Assembly (NCBI GenBank): GCA_934668765.1
Contig: CAKUOH010000013.1
Coordinates: 1-62,433, forward strand
Direction of reading: 5' to 3'
Length of the DNA stretch: 62,433 nt
Source of the DNA: an uncultured Helicobacteraceae bacterium
GTDB lineage: Bacteria; Campylobacterota; Campylobacteria; Campylobacterales; Helicobacteraceae
The translations under genes and the position numbers were made by a program. This document shows positions 49,423-58,944 of the stretch, piece by piece; within the stretch, counting starts at the first letter, position 1; the number at the start of each line of letters is the position of its first letter. The notes below the pieces were generated by a model, which had not been told where the DNA came from, did not search any database, and was given only the letters and a program-made list of their open reading frames with translations.

Positions 49423-50060
49423 TATTTTCTCCTTTTATGTGTAGTTTGCGTTGATTCATCATTTGAATTAGCTGAATCTGTTTGTCCTTGACAATCGCTA
49501 GGATTTTGTGGTATAGTTTCATTATCAGAATCGCGATATATGGATAGGTCATCGTGCGAGGCTGTATCGGAACTGAGCGATTTTGCCACTTCTACTTCTA
49601 ACGCACAAGAAGTGTTAAGAAGTGGATTTTGTAACTCTATCGTATAAATTCTATCAACACCGTCAATTCTTTCTAATATCGTTATTCGGGCTGTTGTATC
49701 TTTATCATTTACTACTCCATCAATATGAAATCGATGAATATTTGATATATTAGGATTTTCTTTATAGTCAGCGTGAGTTTCTTTAAGTGTAGCATTTTCA
49801 TAAAGTTTGCCTATATCTTTTGCCACTTCAAAATGTTCTTCTTGAGAAAAACCATTCATTTCACTTTTGTTTATTGCTTCATCGCTTGCTATCTTATTTA
49901 TACTTCTTTGTGTAATATTTGCCTTTAAGCCTGTTTCTTTGTTGGTAAATTCATTGCAATATTGTATCAATTCTTTCAAAAATACCTTAAATTTACTGCG
50001 CAATTCAGCTCTACTTTTTGCTTCTTGCGTGGTATAAGTGAATTTACTTTGTTTATCCAC
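49422..50060 (-). CDS. polyvalent-protein (LPD3-like) domain protein
   Basis: 212 residues. The middle part (ITQRSINKIASDEAINKSEM, NGFSQEEHFEVAKDIGKLYE, RFHIDGVVNDKDTTARITIL, then RIYTIEL) resembles the LPD3-type module found in large polyvalent proteins of phages and conjugative elements. The C-terminus is a Ser/Asp-rich tail. The N-terminus (KFTYTTQEAKSRAELR) resembles that of the 62-residue protein at 50501. Translationally coupled to the DotA/TraY-like gene. Confidence 0.5.
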   Translation of the reverse strand: MDKQSKFTYTTQEAKSRAELRSKFKVFLKELIQYCNEFTNKETGLKANITQRSINKIASDEAINKSEMNGFSQEEHFEVAKDIGKLYENATLKETHADYKENPNISNIHRFHIDGVVNDKDTTARITILERIDGVDRIYTIELQNPLLNTSCALEVEVAKSLSSDTASHDDLSIYRDSDNETIPQNPSDCQGQTDSANSNDESTQTTHKRRK

Positions 50061-50096
50061 TATTTTCTCCTTGTCTATGCAGTTTGGTTAGTTTCA

Positions 50097-50504
50097 TTAT
50101 TTAACCTCAATTCTTTGTTTAAGTTTGTTTATTTGTTCTACTTGCCAAGCATTTTCTTTTTTATCAGCAATGCCTAATAGAATTTGTTTCCAAGAGTAGC
50201 CATTATCTCTATAACATTCCCATTTGTAAAAAATCTTATAGTAAATGTGATAATTCCACCATTTTGTTATAGGATTTACTTTTACAAATTTGATTAAAAG
50301 ATATGGTATGCCACTTTTTTCAATTTGCCATTTAGCAAAAGTGTGTGTGGCATTTACATTATCTATAATATAATTGATTATGTAGATTTTGTATTCTTTT
50401 TCATATCTTATTTTTTTAATTTTTGTAATTTCGCCGTTGCCGTGTTCTTCATTGATTGTTTTTAGCAATACAATCAATTCATATTCTAATTCAGTTAGTT
50501 TCAT
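50097..50504 (-). CDS. hypothetical protein, 135 residues
   Basis: Not recognised; an aromatic- and Lys-rich protein with ITKWWNYHIYYKIFYKWECY in the middle. No signal or clear membrane helix. Overlaps the upstream 62-residue gene by 4 bases, so part of the same operon. Confidence 0.55.
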   Translation of the reverse strand: MKLTELEYELIVLLKTINEEHGNGEITKIKKIRYEKEYKIYIINYIIDNVNATHTFAKWQIEKSGIPYLLIKFVKVNPITKWWNYHIYYKIFYKWECYRDNGYSWKQILLGIADKKENAWQVEQINKLKQRIEVK

Positions 50505-50689
50505 AACGCTTCCTCCAAATCACTGCAAATTAGGCTTACCATCTTTTTCAAAGCAAGAGAAATCACAGCCATTTCTAAACTCGCTACATCCATACCAAAA
50601 ATTTCATTTAATTGCCTACGCAATTCGCTTGTGCTTTGCGTTCCTTGTGTTTTATGGGCAAATTTGTTATTTTCATTTATATTTTTCAT
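50501..50689 (-). CDS. small hypothetical protein, 62 residues
   Basis: N-terminus NNKFAHKTQGTQSTSELRRQ, then a helix (VASLEMAVISLALKKMVSLI). Start overlaps the upstream stop in TAATG, with GGGAGGA as ribosome-binding site. Function unknown. Confidence 0.55.
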   Translation of the reverse strand: MKNINENNKFAHKTQGTQSTSELRRQLNEIFGMDVASLEMAVISLALKKMVSLICSDLEEAL

Positions 50690-51561
50690 TACATTCCTCC
50701 CATACTAAAATCAGCCTCTTTGGCTTTAGCCTTTTCTTTTTCTTTCTTTGGCGTATTGTCTTTTCTATCGATTACGCTTTGAATTTGCTTTTTCAATGAT
50801 TCATCTAAATCTTTTGTTTTTTCATAAGCCACTGCAAGTTTGAGTGATTCTTTGATAAGTTTCTTATGTTCGTTGTTTAACAAACTTGGTGGCTTTGGCA
50901 AATCATACATTTTGCAAAGGACGGCAAGTTCCTCTTTGGTAATTTCTGTCTTTGCGTGATTTTTTAAATCAGCACAAAATTCCTCTTTGCTTTGTGGTTT
51001 TTCTTTTAATTCAAGCATTTTGCGCCCAAAGTAATTAAGATTTTCTTTGTTTTTTTCTTTGATTTTATCGCTAAAATCAATATTATTGTTTGGCTCTTTC
51101 TCAATGCCATTTAAAATTTGTGCTGTGCCTAGCAAGGCAGACATAAAAGAAGTGCTTTTTATATTAGTATTTTGCTTGTTGTAGTCAAATTTATCTGCGA
51201 TATATAGAATCGCCCGTGCGTTTAGCGAATCTTTGTCATTGCTTTTGGCTAGTGATTCAAGGTTTTTGATTCTTTCATCATAGTCTTTTTTAAGCAAATC
51301 AATGCCGACATTGGATACTTCGTTTGTGTCATTGTTTCGCATTTGAATAGTATCCACACCGCCTTTGTCTAGCAAATAAATCATTGATTTTAGCTCAATG
51401 ATTCGATTCATTGGATATTTCCACTGCTTTGGCAAAGAATTTAACGCTTCTTCATTTAGCTTTGGTTTCTTTTGCGCTCCCCACATAAAGTCCCATTTAG
51501 GATTTATGTAATCTAATTTCGATTCGATTGTCCCATTTAAGTGTTGTTGAATTTCACTCAT
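50689..51561 (-). CDS. helical hypothetical protein related to the 37.7 kb gene
   Basis: 290 residues, mostly charged helices. Residues about 195-255 share a domain with the protein at 37722-38321. The C-terminus is Lys/Glu-rich and ends SMGGM, part of a Met-rich tail pattern seen in two neighbouring genes. Role in transfer is likely from position only. Confidence 0.55.
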   Translation of the reverse strand: MSEIQQHLNGTIESKLDYINPKWDFMWGAQKKPKLNEEALNSLPKQWKYPMNRIIELKSMIYLLDKGGVDTIQMRNNDTNEVSNVGIDLLKKDYDERIKNLESLAKSNDKDSLNARAILYIADKFDYNKQNTNIKSTSFMSALLGTAQILNGIEKEPNNNIDFSDKIKEKNKENLNYFGRKMLELKEKPQSKEEFCADLKNHAKTEITKEELAVLCKMYDLPKPPSLLNNEHKKLIKESLKLAVAYEKTKDLDESLKKQIQSVIDRKDNTPKKEKEKAKAKEADFSMGGM

Positions 51562-51615
51562 AATTTCTATCCTTTACATAAAGATTCTTAATATTTTCTC
51601 GCTCATTTTGTTTCC

Positions 51616-52181
51616 TTACATCCCCATAGTCATTTCTTTGTTGGATTTTTGTTTTGTTTTTTTCAATGGTTGCGTAATGGTTTTTATCACAAATTTTTGA
51701 ATTTGTGCGATAGTAAGTCGCTCATCAGCTTTTTCCACAAAATCGTGGATTTTTTCATATTTTGCCCCCGCTATTGGCATATTTGGTCTATCCAACTCGC
51801 CATCTTGTCTATCATAAGCCTTTTTAAAGGCAATATAGCCTACGATATTTTGAAGCCACTCTTGCCTCTAAAATCTTTATAAACTTCATCTATATAGCTT
51901 TGCTGTGCGGAGTATCGCATATCTTGTTCGTATGATTCAAACATACCGCTTGGTCTTTCATTGCCAAATTCTTTTATAAGCTCATCATTGTTTAATTTTT
52001 CGGCTTTTTCTTGTGCGTATTCTTGGATTATGTCGCCTATACACATATCTTTGTGGTGTCCATCCCAATCTAATTGATTTAAGAAACTAAAAAAATCCCC
52101 ATTAACCGATACTCTTGCTTCAAATGTGTTTTTGTCGCTTGAGATTTCATCTATTTCATATTTTCCTTTTGCATTTGGCAT
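51616..52181 (-). pseudogene. frameshifted hypothetical gene of the transfer region
   Basis: ATG at 52181 (GGGAGG upstream) opens 113 codons ending at 51840. Another frame continues from about 51870 (EWLQNIVGYIAFKKAYDRQD) to a stop at 51616, ending MTMGM. The joined protein would be about 188 residues. No family recognised. Either a real frameshift or a sequencing error. Confidence 0.55.
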
Positions 52182-52196
52182 TGTTTTTTTCCTCCC

Positions 52197-52889
52197 TTAC
52201 ATACTCATAGTATTTGCATTGCTTTTTTCAAAGTCTTTTTTTAACTTTTTTAAATCATTGTTTAGCCTATTAACGCGCTTATCCACATATTCATTCATAT
52301 TTGTTTCCGCAGATTTCAAGTAAGTAGGGCGAATATCATTAGATTCGATTAAATATTGAAAATCATTTGCTACTTTTGTTGCTGCAAACCACGACAAAGC
52401 ATTTTTAAGCTGTGTGTGTTTAAAATCCTCGCATTCGCCTTTTTCGTTGCCGATAGTTGTAATATCTTTTAGAGTGATATTATTATCTACCCACGATTTG
52501 AAGTGTTTGTTGATAAAATCTAATTCATTGGCACAGCCAAGTTCTTGCGATTCTTTGTTGAGAGATTCTAAAATCAAATCTTTGTTTATATCAAAAAATT
52601 CACAAGTTTGACTATAATAAATCATATTGCCAAATCCACCTGCAACACCGCTAGGGCAACTTGTTACATTGACTAATTCCTCATAAGATTCAATAGATTC
52701 GCTTATGTTTTTTACATCACAGACTAATCCATTATTATCCATAACCACAGCTTTTGCAAGTGGGTCATCATCTACAATTTGCATAAGCCCCGCAAGTTTT
52801 GTGATTTCGCCTTTGTCTTTATATGCTTTCGCATAATCGATTTCATTTTCAATAGTTTTTTTACTATTTTCATATTCTTTTTTGTTCAT
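52197..52889 (-). CDS. hypothetical phage/plasmid-type protein (DUF7222-like)
   Basis: 230 residues from the ATG at 52889 (GGAG 8 bases upstream); an upstream ATG at 52967 lacks a ribosome-binding site. The region SCPSGVAGGFGNMIYYSQTC through KNALSWFAATKVANDFQYLI resembles DUF7222-type proteins carried by phages and plasmids. This is recalled from family patterns. It ends NTMSM. Confidence 0.5.
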   Translation of the reverse strand: MNKKEYENSKKTIENEIDYAKAYKDKGEITKLAGLMQIVDDDPLAKAVVMDNNGLVCDVKNISESIESYEELVNVTSCPSGVAGGFGNMIYYSQTCEFFDINKDLILESLNKESQELGCANELDFINKHFKSWVDNNITLKDITTIGNEKGECEDFKHTQLKNALSWFAATKVANDFQYLIESNDIRPTYLKSAETNMNEYVDKRVNRLNNDLKKLKKDFEKSNANTMSM

Positions 52890-52976
52890 AATTTGCTCCA
52901 ATTTTTTAAAAATAAAGTGAATTTTATAGATATTCAAAATGGATTTAAAGGCATAACTTTTTTGCAATAATAAAAA

Positions 52977-53034
52977 AATAGCCCACTTTTAAAGGATAAA
53001 TATCGCATAGAGCGTATTTCAAAGGGGATAGAAA
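52977..53034 (+). repeat. short conserved block, inverted relative to 31276-31327
   Basis: AATAGCCCACTTTT followed about 28 bases later by TATTTCAAAGGGGATAGA. The rest of 52890-53198 is AT-rich with a GGTGGTAATAGTG-type microsatellite-like stretch (53060-53150) and no gene. Confidence 0.45.
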
Positions 53035-53198
53035 TTTTATGAATTTTTTTAAAAGTATTTTATGGTGGCAATAATATGAATAGCAGAAATGGTGGTAATA
53101 GTGTTAGTAGATAGGAATGTGGTTATAATTCTATTCCACCACTATCATTGGTGTGATTCGCGCGTGATTTTGGTTTTTTAAATTTTTTTGTAGTAGTT

Positions 53199-53579
53199 TT
53201 AGATTTGTTGGTTTTTTTTGGCAATAGAAATTAGTTCAATATAATCTTTGTCTATGTAGTCTTTAGCTTGTGGAGTAAAATCTACAACTTCGGGTCGTTC
53301 ATATCCACGAATGCTTTTTACGCATAGCGGAAACCATTTGAAACGCTTAAAAAGGCTATTGATAATTAAAGTAAGTTCATTATTGCTTATCGAATCTTTA
53401 GAATCATACACAGAGCCTTGTTCGTGCGTAAATCCTTGTTTATCTAAAAATAATCCAATATCATTATAGGCATTGCGCCAATTATTGTCTTTGTAGTATT
53501 TTTGCAATGCCTTTGTATCCATATCAAAGGCAATACACCTTTTCTTTTTCTTTATATCGCTTATATTGTCGTCATTCAC
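53199..53579 (-). CDS. vapD: VapD-family endoribonuclease
   Basis: 126 residues. CIAFDMDTKALQKYY, then YNDIGLFLDKQGFTHEQGSV, is the VapD (Cas2-like ferredoxin fold) pattern, as in H. pylori HP0315. The family cleaves RNA. There is an extra 12-residue Lys-rich leader and a longer C-terminus than the usual 95. Overlaps the upstream gene by 4 bases, as toxin-antitoxin pairs do. Confidence 0.8.
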   Translation of the reverse strand: MNDDNISDIKKKKRCIAFDMDTKALQKYYKDNNWRNAYNDIGLFLDKQGFTHEQGSVYDSKDSISNNELTLIINSLFKRFKWFPLCVKSIRGYERPEVVDFTPQAKDYIDKDYIELISIAKKNQQI

Positions 53580-53890
53580 GCAAGATTTCTTTCTCTATGT
53601 TTTTTAAGTAGGGCTATTATGTCAGAATCGCCCTCATTGTCATCAAGCCAATACCATTCTTTGACATTTTCCATAAACCAATCATAATCTGCCAAATGAT
53701 TATATACCAAAATTCCTAAATATGCGGGAGCATCTTTTTCGCCTGTGAATACAAAATGATTTTTAGCAATTTTTGTTAGTTTTGCCCTTGTGATAGCGAT
53801 TTGCTCTATCAACTCATAGATTTTATCCAAATCATACTTGCCCTCACGCTTGATTTTTGCTTCATCTAATGTGAATTTCGTTCCTAGCAT
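53576..53890 (-). CDS. putative antitoxin partner of VapD
   Basis: 104 residues from the ATG at 53890 (AGGGGAAAT just upstream). Helical N-terminal half (KIYELIEQIAITRAKLTKIA) and an acidic end (WLDDNEGDSD). Coupled to vapD by ATGA overlap. Antitoxin role is inferred from the arrangement. Confidence 0.5.
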   Translation of the reverse strand: MLGTKFTLDEAKIKREGKYDLDKIYELIEQIAITRAKLTKIAKNHFVFTGEKDAPAYLGILVYNHLADYDWFMENVKEWYWLDDNEGDSDIIALLKKHRERNLA

Positions 53891-53947
53891 ACGATTTCCC
53901 CTTACAAATAAAATTTTCATAGCATTATAGCGTAAAATTGTAAATTC

Positions 53948-54391
53948 CTAATATCCCTTTATTGCAGTTTCCTTCAAAGAATAAATCAACCTTTTATGTG
54001 TAGCGTAAAGAAAGTTTCCAAAATTTGCGCCGCCTAAAATTCCATATTTAGTTTCACTATTTTTATCTCTTTTAGCTTTCATAAACGCTTCGTGTCCATC
54101 AAACTCGCCACCATAAGACTTATAAAATTCTACAAAATTGAAAAATCTTTCCGCTTTACAAATAGCACTACTACTGCCAAAACGATAATAAAAATCTTTA
54201 TCGCTTTCATCATTACACTTCTCAATAGTTGGTCTCTCCATACCACAAGCCTTAAGCGTTTTCTTATATTGCGCCATCACTTCATCAATTTTCTCTTGTT
54301 CGTCTTCATATATTTTTGCACCACTAGACACACTTACCGCCAAACCACACACCATAAATAACATTGCTATTTTTCTAACTAATTTACTCAT
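53948..54391 (-). CDS. secreted hypothetical protein, 147 residues
   Basis: Signal peptide 1-25 (ending VSSGA), then a helical domain with four Cys (KACGMERPTIEKC and others), which suggests disulfides in the periplasm. Size and position in the transfer region suggest an accessory secretion protein. Not recognised. Confidence 0.55.
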   Translation of the reverse strand: MSKLVRKIAMLFMVCGLAVSVSSGAKIYEDEQEKIDEVMAQYKKTLKACGMERPTIEKCNDESDKDFYYRFGSSSAICKAERFFNFVEFYKSYGGEFDGHEAFMKAKRDKNSETKYGILGGANFGNFLYATHKRLIYSLKETAIKGY

Positions 54392-54537
54392 TCCAAATTC
54401 CTCTCTTTGTATTTAAAATTCCAAAGCACATCAAACATTTCAAAGCTCCAAAGCCTTTGATTTACTTTGTTGCTGAAATATTACTACAAATCCAAACCAA
54501 ATGTCAAACAAACCACTACCACTTACCACATATTTCC

Positions 54538-54642
54538 CCTTTTAATGTCATAAATAGCCTTTTGCAATACCTTTACTGTAATATAAATGTTATAAAATAG
54601 CCTAACAAAAGGCTTTTTATAACATTTTATGATATTAAAAGG
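54538..54642. other. nested inverted repeats, 105 bases
   Basis: Outer arms 54538-54554 and 54626-54642 pair at 16 of 17 bases (CCTTTTAATGTCATAAA). Inside, 54586-54603 pairs with 54610-54626 (AATGTTATAAAATAGCC arm, loop AACAAA) with a single bulge. It lies in a 432-base gene-free gap between the TrbJ-like and secreted-protein genes. Candidates are a strong terminator, a transfer-origin-like structure or a miniature element. Confidence 0.6.
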
Positions 54643-54823
54643 CTACACTATGGTTTCAAATGACTAATTAACAATAAACGAAGTAAAAATTTTATTTATA
54701 AAGTTTTCATTATTTTATTTGTTAAAATCAAATTTTTACGCTATAACGGACAAAAAATCAAGGACAAAGGGCATATATCCCTTAATCCTAATTTTTGCTT
54801 AAATATCTAATTTAATTTAAAAA

Positions 54824-56479
54824 TTACTCTAAAACTCCACTTGTATCTTGTTTTTTTGTTTTTAATGCAGGTAATCCATATTCATCATATTTAATTAACG
54901 AGTTTGGGTCATTTTCATCAAATTTCATTTTGTTGTTGAAATCATTTAAATTTTTTGAGTTTCTATCTTTTTCATCTTGTTCATTATCAATATGTTGTTG
55001 TAAAAACTCATTTTGGACTTTACCTAACTGATTTATTGAGTTGGTTAGATTGTTTATTTGCAATGACAATAATTGAGCTGTTTCTAATTGTGATTGCTGT
55101 ATGGCTTGAGTATCCCCTTGCAATGCTATTACCATATTGCGTTTAGTTTGTAGATTCAATGCATCATTTAATCTTCCTTTATTTTGTAATGTTTTGATAG
55201 TTTCTAATTTTGCTACCCATACTGTCGTAGTAGTTTTATTACCTTTTTCATCCGTGCTTGTTACTTTCTTACTTTCGGCAACTTGTGTTTTATCGGTAAT
55301 TGTTTTTTTCATTGCGTTTTCCCAAGTTTTATCTTTTTTAGGGTCTGGTGTTAATTCGCCTGTTGTGTCATTTATGTCTAAAATACTTTCTGCATCTTGT
55401 GTGTTGAATTGGTTATCCGCTAATTGATAAACGCTTTCTGCTCTTTTTTTTCTGCTCTCTGCTATTTGAAAACTTAATTTTTTTGCTGTTTCAAGACATT
55501 TTTTTGCTCCGCTATGATTGCCATTTAATGTTTCTTCTAAATAGCATTTTTTTGCTTCTCTTATATTGTCTTTTAAAGTTTCTTCTTCTACCATTCTACA
55601 AATTTTCTTTTGATAGGCATAAGGATTTTGAATACCTTTGATTTGATTTTCCATATTTCCGTAATTCATATAGTTTTGTATATCATTGAAAAATCCGTGA
55701 ATTTTATCATTTAAATTTTGGTGTCCCTGTGTATATACTTGATTTAGAGTTTTCATTTGGGCATCAATCACTTGTTGCTCTTGATTCAATCCATCTTTAT
55801 TGGTAGCCTCTTGTTGTTCTTCTTTTTTAGGCTCTTCTTGGTCGGTTTCGCTAGTTTGTTGTTTTCTTTGTTCTTCTTCCTTTCTTTGCTTAAATTTTTT
55901 TAGTAATTCTTGCCATTTTGTTTGGCAAGAAGCATAATCTCTTTTCAAAAATGCTTCGCTCCATTTTTTATTTTTCATATTTTCTGCCAAAGTTTCTGCG
56001 CTATTTTTGATATTTTCCAAATTTGCTTGAAATCTATCATATAGCTGTGTAGGGTCTGCTAAACCTGTCTGCAAATTGTTTATCATACTATTTGCTTGTG
56101 TAGTCAAATCATTTATACGATTCATCGTATCTAGCGTATCTTGTGCATTTTTAATCATAGTATTATATTTTTCAATCTGCTCGACAAACTGCGTATAAGC
56201 CTGTGCGATTCTTTCGGGGTTTGAAACGACAGCAGTTGCCGCATTCACATTATACGGCGCAACTAGCGAAGCACTTAAAATAATAGCCATAATCTGCGTT
56301 CCTAATGCAGATTTTTTCCTAGCATTGCCTTTTATAGTATTAGCATTAGAAATAGCACTATCATCGCTATATTTGTCATCCCTAATGTTTTTTGCTACCT
56401 TTTTTAAGGTATTTTTCATTTGCGCTTTTGCAATAATCCTTGCTCTACCTTTTAAGTAACGCCTAATCATACCAAACAT
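54824..56479 (-). CDS. TrbJ/VirB5-like conjugal transfer protein
   Basis: 551 residues. After a basic leader of about 55 residues there is a signal-like hydrophobic segment (about 60-82, ending NVNAATA). Then comes the TrbJ pattern PERIAQAYTQFVEQIEKYNT with long coiled coils (ANSMINNLQTGLADPTQLYD). The middle (about 205-245) is a Glu/Gln/Lys-rich low-complexity linker. TrbJ and VirB5 proteins are periplasmic T4SS components linked to pili. The long leader is unusual. Confidence 0.65.
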   Translation of the reverse strand: MFGMIRRYLKGRARIIAKAQMKNTLKKVAKNIRDDKYSDDSAISNANTIKGNARKKSALGTQIMAIILSASLVAPYNVNAATAVVSNPERIAQAYTQFVEQIEKYNTMIKNAQDTLDTMNRINDLTTQANSMINNLQTGLADPTQLYDRFQANLENIKNSAETLAENMKNKKWSEAFLKRDYASCQTKWQELLKKFKQRKEEEQRKQQTSETDQEEPKKEEQQEATNKDGLNQEQQVIDAQMKTLNQVYTQGHQNLNDKIHGFFNDIQNYMNYGNMENQIKGIQNPYAYQKKICRMVEEETLKDNIREAKKCYLEETLNGNHSGAKKCLETAKKLSFQIAESRKKRAESVYQLADNQFNTQDAESILDINDTTGELTPDPKKDKTWENAMKKTITDKTQVAESKKVTSTDEKGNKTTTTVWVAKLETIKTLQNKGRLNDALNLQTKRNMVIALQGDTQAIQQSQLETAQLLSLQINNLTNSINQLGKVQNEFLQQHIDNEQDEKDRNSKNLNDFNNKMKFDENDPNSLIKYDEYGLPALKTKKQDTSGVLE

Positions 56480-56602
56480 TGTGAAATCCTCCGTCTATTG
56501 CTTAAAATTGATAGATTCATCTTTGGTTTTATTGCAATTCAATGAAAATAATCGCCTATCTTTTAAAGTTTTCTTGCATTTCATTGTATTTCTTTGCTAT
56601 GA

Positions 56603-57634
56603 TTACGCACCTTGCGCTTCTAGCCTTTGATATTTTGCTTCGTGTGATTTCATATCTATTTCATCAAGGTAACCACTCAAAGTAAAATCATTCACTTCAT
56701 CTGCAATAGCTTTGTGCTTTAAAGGGACAAAAACTTCATCCCAAAACGCTTTGTTTTGTTTTGTGTATTTGCTTTTTACATCCTCAAATGCAATGCGGAT
56801 TAGCTTTTGTTGCTCCGTTAGTGAATCTATCCATTCTTGCCTTGCTTCTAAATTGACTTCTTTTTTCTTTTGTTTGACTTCTTTTGCGTGTATTAGCCTT
56901 TTAATGACATTTTTTGCACTACGCTCACAATCTGCGATAATCTCATCGACAATCTCTTGCTCGATATTGTTGTTTATCGCACCATTTTTCAAATCAAAGA
57001 TTTGCGTCCATAGGCTTGAATCTTTGTCATTATAATCTCCGCTATTGTAGGCATTGATAGTAATATCATTTGCCTTTTGTGCTTCAATCAAATCATCTAT
57101 AACTTTATCGAACTTGCTTTTGGTTAGCTTTTGATTGTCATTTAGCTGATTGTGCGATTCAAGCATAGTTTTACGCAGTGCTTCGATTTCTCTATCAATC
57201 TCTGCTAATCCAAATGCGTGTTTAAAGCATTCAAATTGTCTAGCTTTGATTTGCTCGATAAATTCATCATTGCAGTTTGATTCTCTAGCTTCTTTCATAA
57301 ATTTCCTAAAGCGAAAGTTTAGCTGTCCCTTGTGCGCTTCTCGCTTGATTTTCATTTCCTCATTATCCCAAATTGCGCTATTTGCTTCTCTTTGCTCTTT
57401 GGAAAATGCAGATTTTAGGTTGTCATCATTTAGCGTATTATAGAGTGGCTCTAGGAATTTATCCAAATCTGCGCATCTTAAGTCTCTAATTAACGCTTCA
57501 GTTTTTGTAGCAAAGAATGTATCCCACCACTCTTTGTTGCGATTTGCCTCTAATCCCATTTCGTAAAGTTCATCAAATCTAGCGATAATGTCTTTTTGTG
57601 CGTTCCTTTTGATATAAGTTTGTAGTGATTTCAT
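56603..57634 (-). CDS. helical hypothetical protein, 343 residues
   Basis: Charged, almost entirely alpha-helical; no signal or membrane helix. A motif WWDTFFATKTEALIRDL near the N-terminus is echoed by LWTQIFDLKNGAINNN and AFWDEVFVPLKHKAIADEV, which suggests three degenerate repeats of about 100 residues. Function unknown; transfer-region operon. Confidence 0.55.
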   Translation of the reverse strand: MKSLQTYIKRNAQKDIIARFDELYEMGLEANRNKEWWDTFFATKTEALIRDLRCADLDKFLEPLYNTLNDDNLKSAFSKEQREANSAIWDNEEMKIKREAHKGQLNFRFRKFMKEARESNCNDEFIEQIKARQFECFKHAFGLAEIDREIEALRKTMLESHNQLNDNQKLTKSKFDKVIDDLIEAQKANDITINAYNSGDYNDKDSSLWTQIFDLKNGAINNNIEQEIVDEIIADCERSAKNVIKRLIHAKEVKQKKKEVNLEARQEWIDSLTEQQKLIRIAFEDVKSKYTKQNKAFWDEVFVPLKHKAIADEVNDFTLSGYLDEIDMKSHEAKYQRLEAQGA

Positions 57635-57704
57635 TGCCTATCCTTTTGATTTAATTTTAAGCGCAAATCAAAAGATTCACGCACATTGTCTTACTCCGCC
57701 GTCT

Positions 57705-58898
57705 CTAACCATTTATTTCATCATCTCTAGCGCAATCCACACATTCTACTTCGCCCTTATCAGTAAAGAATCCTTGCCTTTCATATAGATAGAATGTAGT
57801 CCCATCAGGTCGCCTAAATGGACGATACATTTCATATTCGTAAATGCGTTGATTATTGCCCCAATTTTCTTTGGTTTTGAAATTGACTAACAATTTTTCT
57901 TCTCTATGCCCTGTGCATCTATTGATAGTTGCTACTTTTCTTTTTGTTTTCCACTTATTATTAGTAACATTCAAACTCATATCTTTAAGCGATTCTACTT
58001 CTAATTTTGTAAGCCCATTATTGTTTTTAGCCTTGTAATAATTCACAACTGCACCAATTATATAAGCATTCATATTTGAATCATTATTATCCGCTGTGCA
58101 AAGCACTTTATTTATGGTTTTGCTATAATTTTCTACATTTAGCGCATTGTTTTTGATTTTTTCAATCGCTTTATAGTAGCTAGACTTACCATCAGCAGAA
58201 TCTGTTGCATTGCCATTGTTATCGATTTCATAATTTAACTCTTCGGGCATCTCATATCTTCTTTCCTCTATTGCCTCAAAACTTTGTGTTTCTCCCGCTT
58301 TACAATATTTTACTTTGTCAATAGGCGAATCATCGTAATTTGGCGTAAATGTAACGCCTGTGCTGTAAAGCCTAACCTCTTGCGTTTTACATTGTCCTTT
58401 TTTAGATTCATTCCAATCAGTATGCTTTTTGTAGCCTTGATTGTCTTCGCATTCTACTTCGCCATCAGCACCTATTTTATCTTTTCCTTTTTCTTGTTTT
58501 GGTTTTCCTACACATTGTTTTTTACCACTAGAATCAGGCACAAATTCAGTATTAGGGTATTTCACACATTGCTTTGTATTTGGGTCAATGATTTCTTTTG
58601 TGATTGTTTGATAATAAATTGAATCTTCATCACTGCTATCAGTAGTAATATGCTCATCCATATCAATCTTTGTAGGTTTAATCACAATAGGCGAATCTAG
58701 CGTAATGCTATAAGCCATAGATAGTTTAGAATCAGCATTTAACGGATTGTTTAAGCCTACATATCTATTTCCCCATAACTGACAAGATATATTGAAATTA
58801 AAATTTTGATAGTTGCCAAATCCGCAATCGCCATAACTTACATTTACCGCTAGTAATGCTACTATTAACGCTTTTAACGCTTTTTTTGTTGTTTTCAT
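57705..58898 (-). CDS. secreted cysteine-rich protein of the transfer region
   Basis: 397 residues from the ATG at 58898, which follows GGAGGA by 7 bases; a start at 58928 would spoil the signal peptide. Signal peptide ends near SYGDC. About a dozen Cys through the protein, in pairs such as VECVDC near the end, point to a disulfide-bonded periplasmic or surface protein, TraN-like in general character only. Neighbour of a second Cys-rich gene. Confidence 0.6.
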   Translation of the reverse strand: MKTTKKALKALIVALLAVNVSYGDCGFGNYQNFNFNISCQLWGNRYVGLNNPLNADSKLSMAYSITLDSPIVIKPTKIDMDEHITTDSSDEDSIYYQTITKEIIDPNTKQCVKYPNTEFVPDSSGKKQCVGKPKQEKGKDKIGADGEVECEDNQGYKKHTDWNESKKGQCKTQEVRLYSTGVTFTPNYDDSPIDKVKYCKAGETQSFEAIEERRYEMPEELNYEIDNNGNATDSADGKSSYYKAIEKIKNNALNVENYSKTINKVLCTADNNDSNMNAYIIGAVVNYYKAKNNNGLTKLEVESLKDMSLNVTNNKWKTKRKVATINRCTGHREEKLLVNFKTKENWGNNQRIYEYEMYRPFRRPDGTTFYLYERQGFFTDKGEVECVDCARDDEING

Positions 58899-58944
58899 TG
58901 TAAAATCCTCCATTTTTGTTTTTTTCATTGCTTATCCTTTTATT

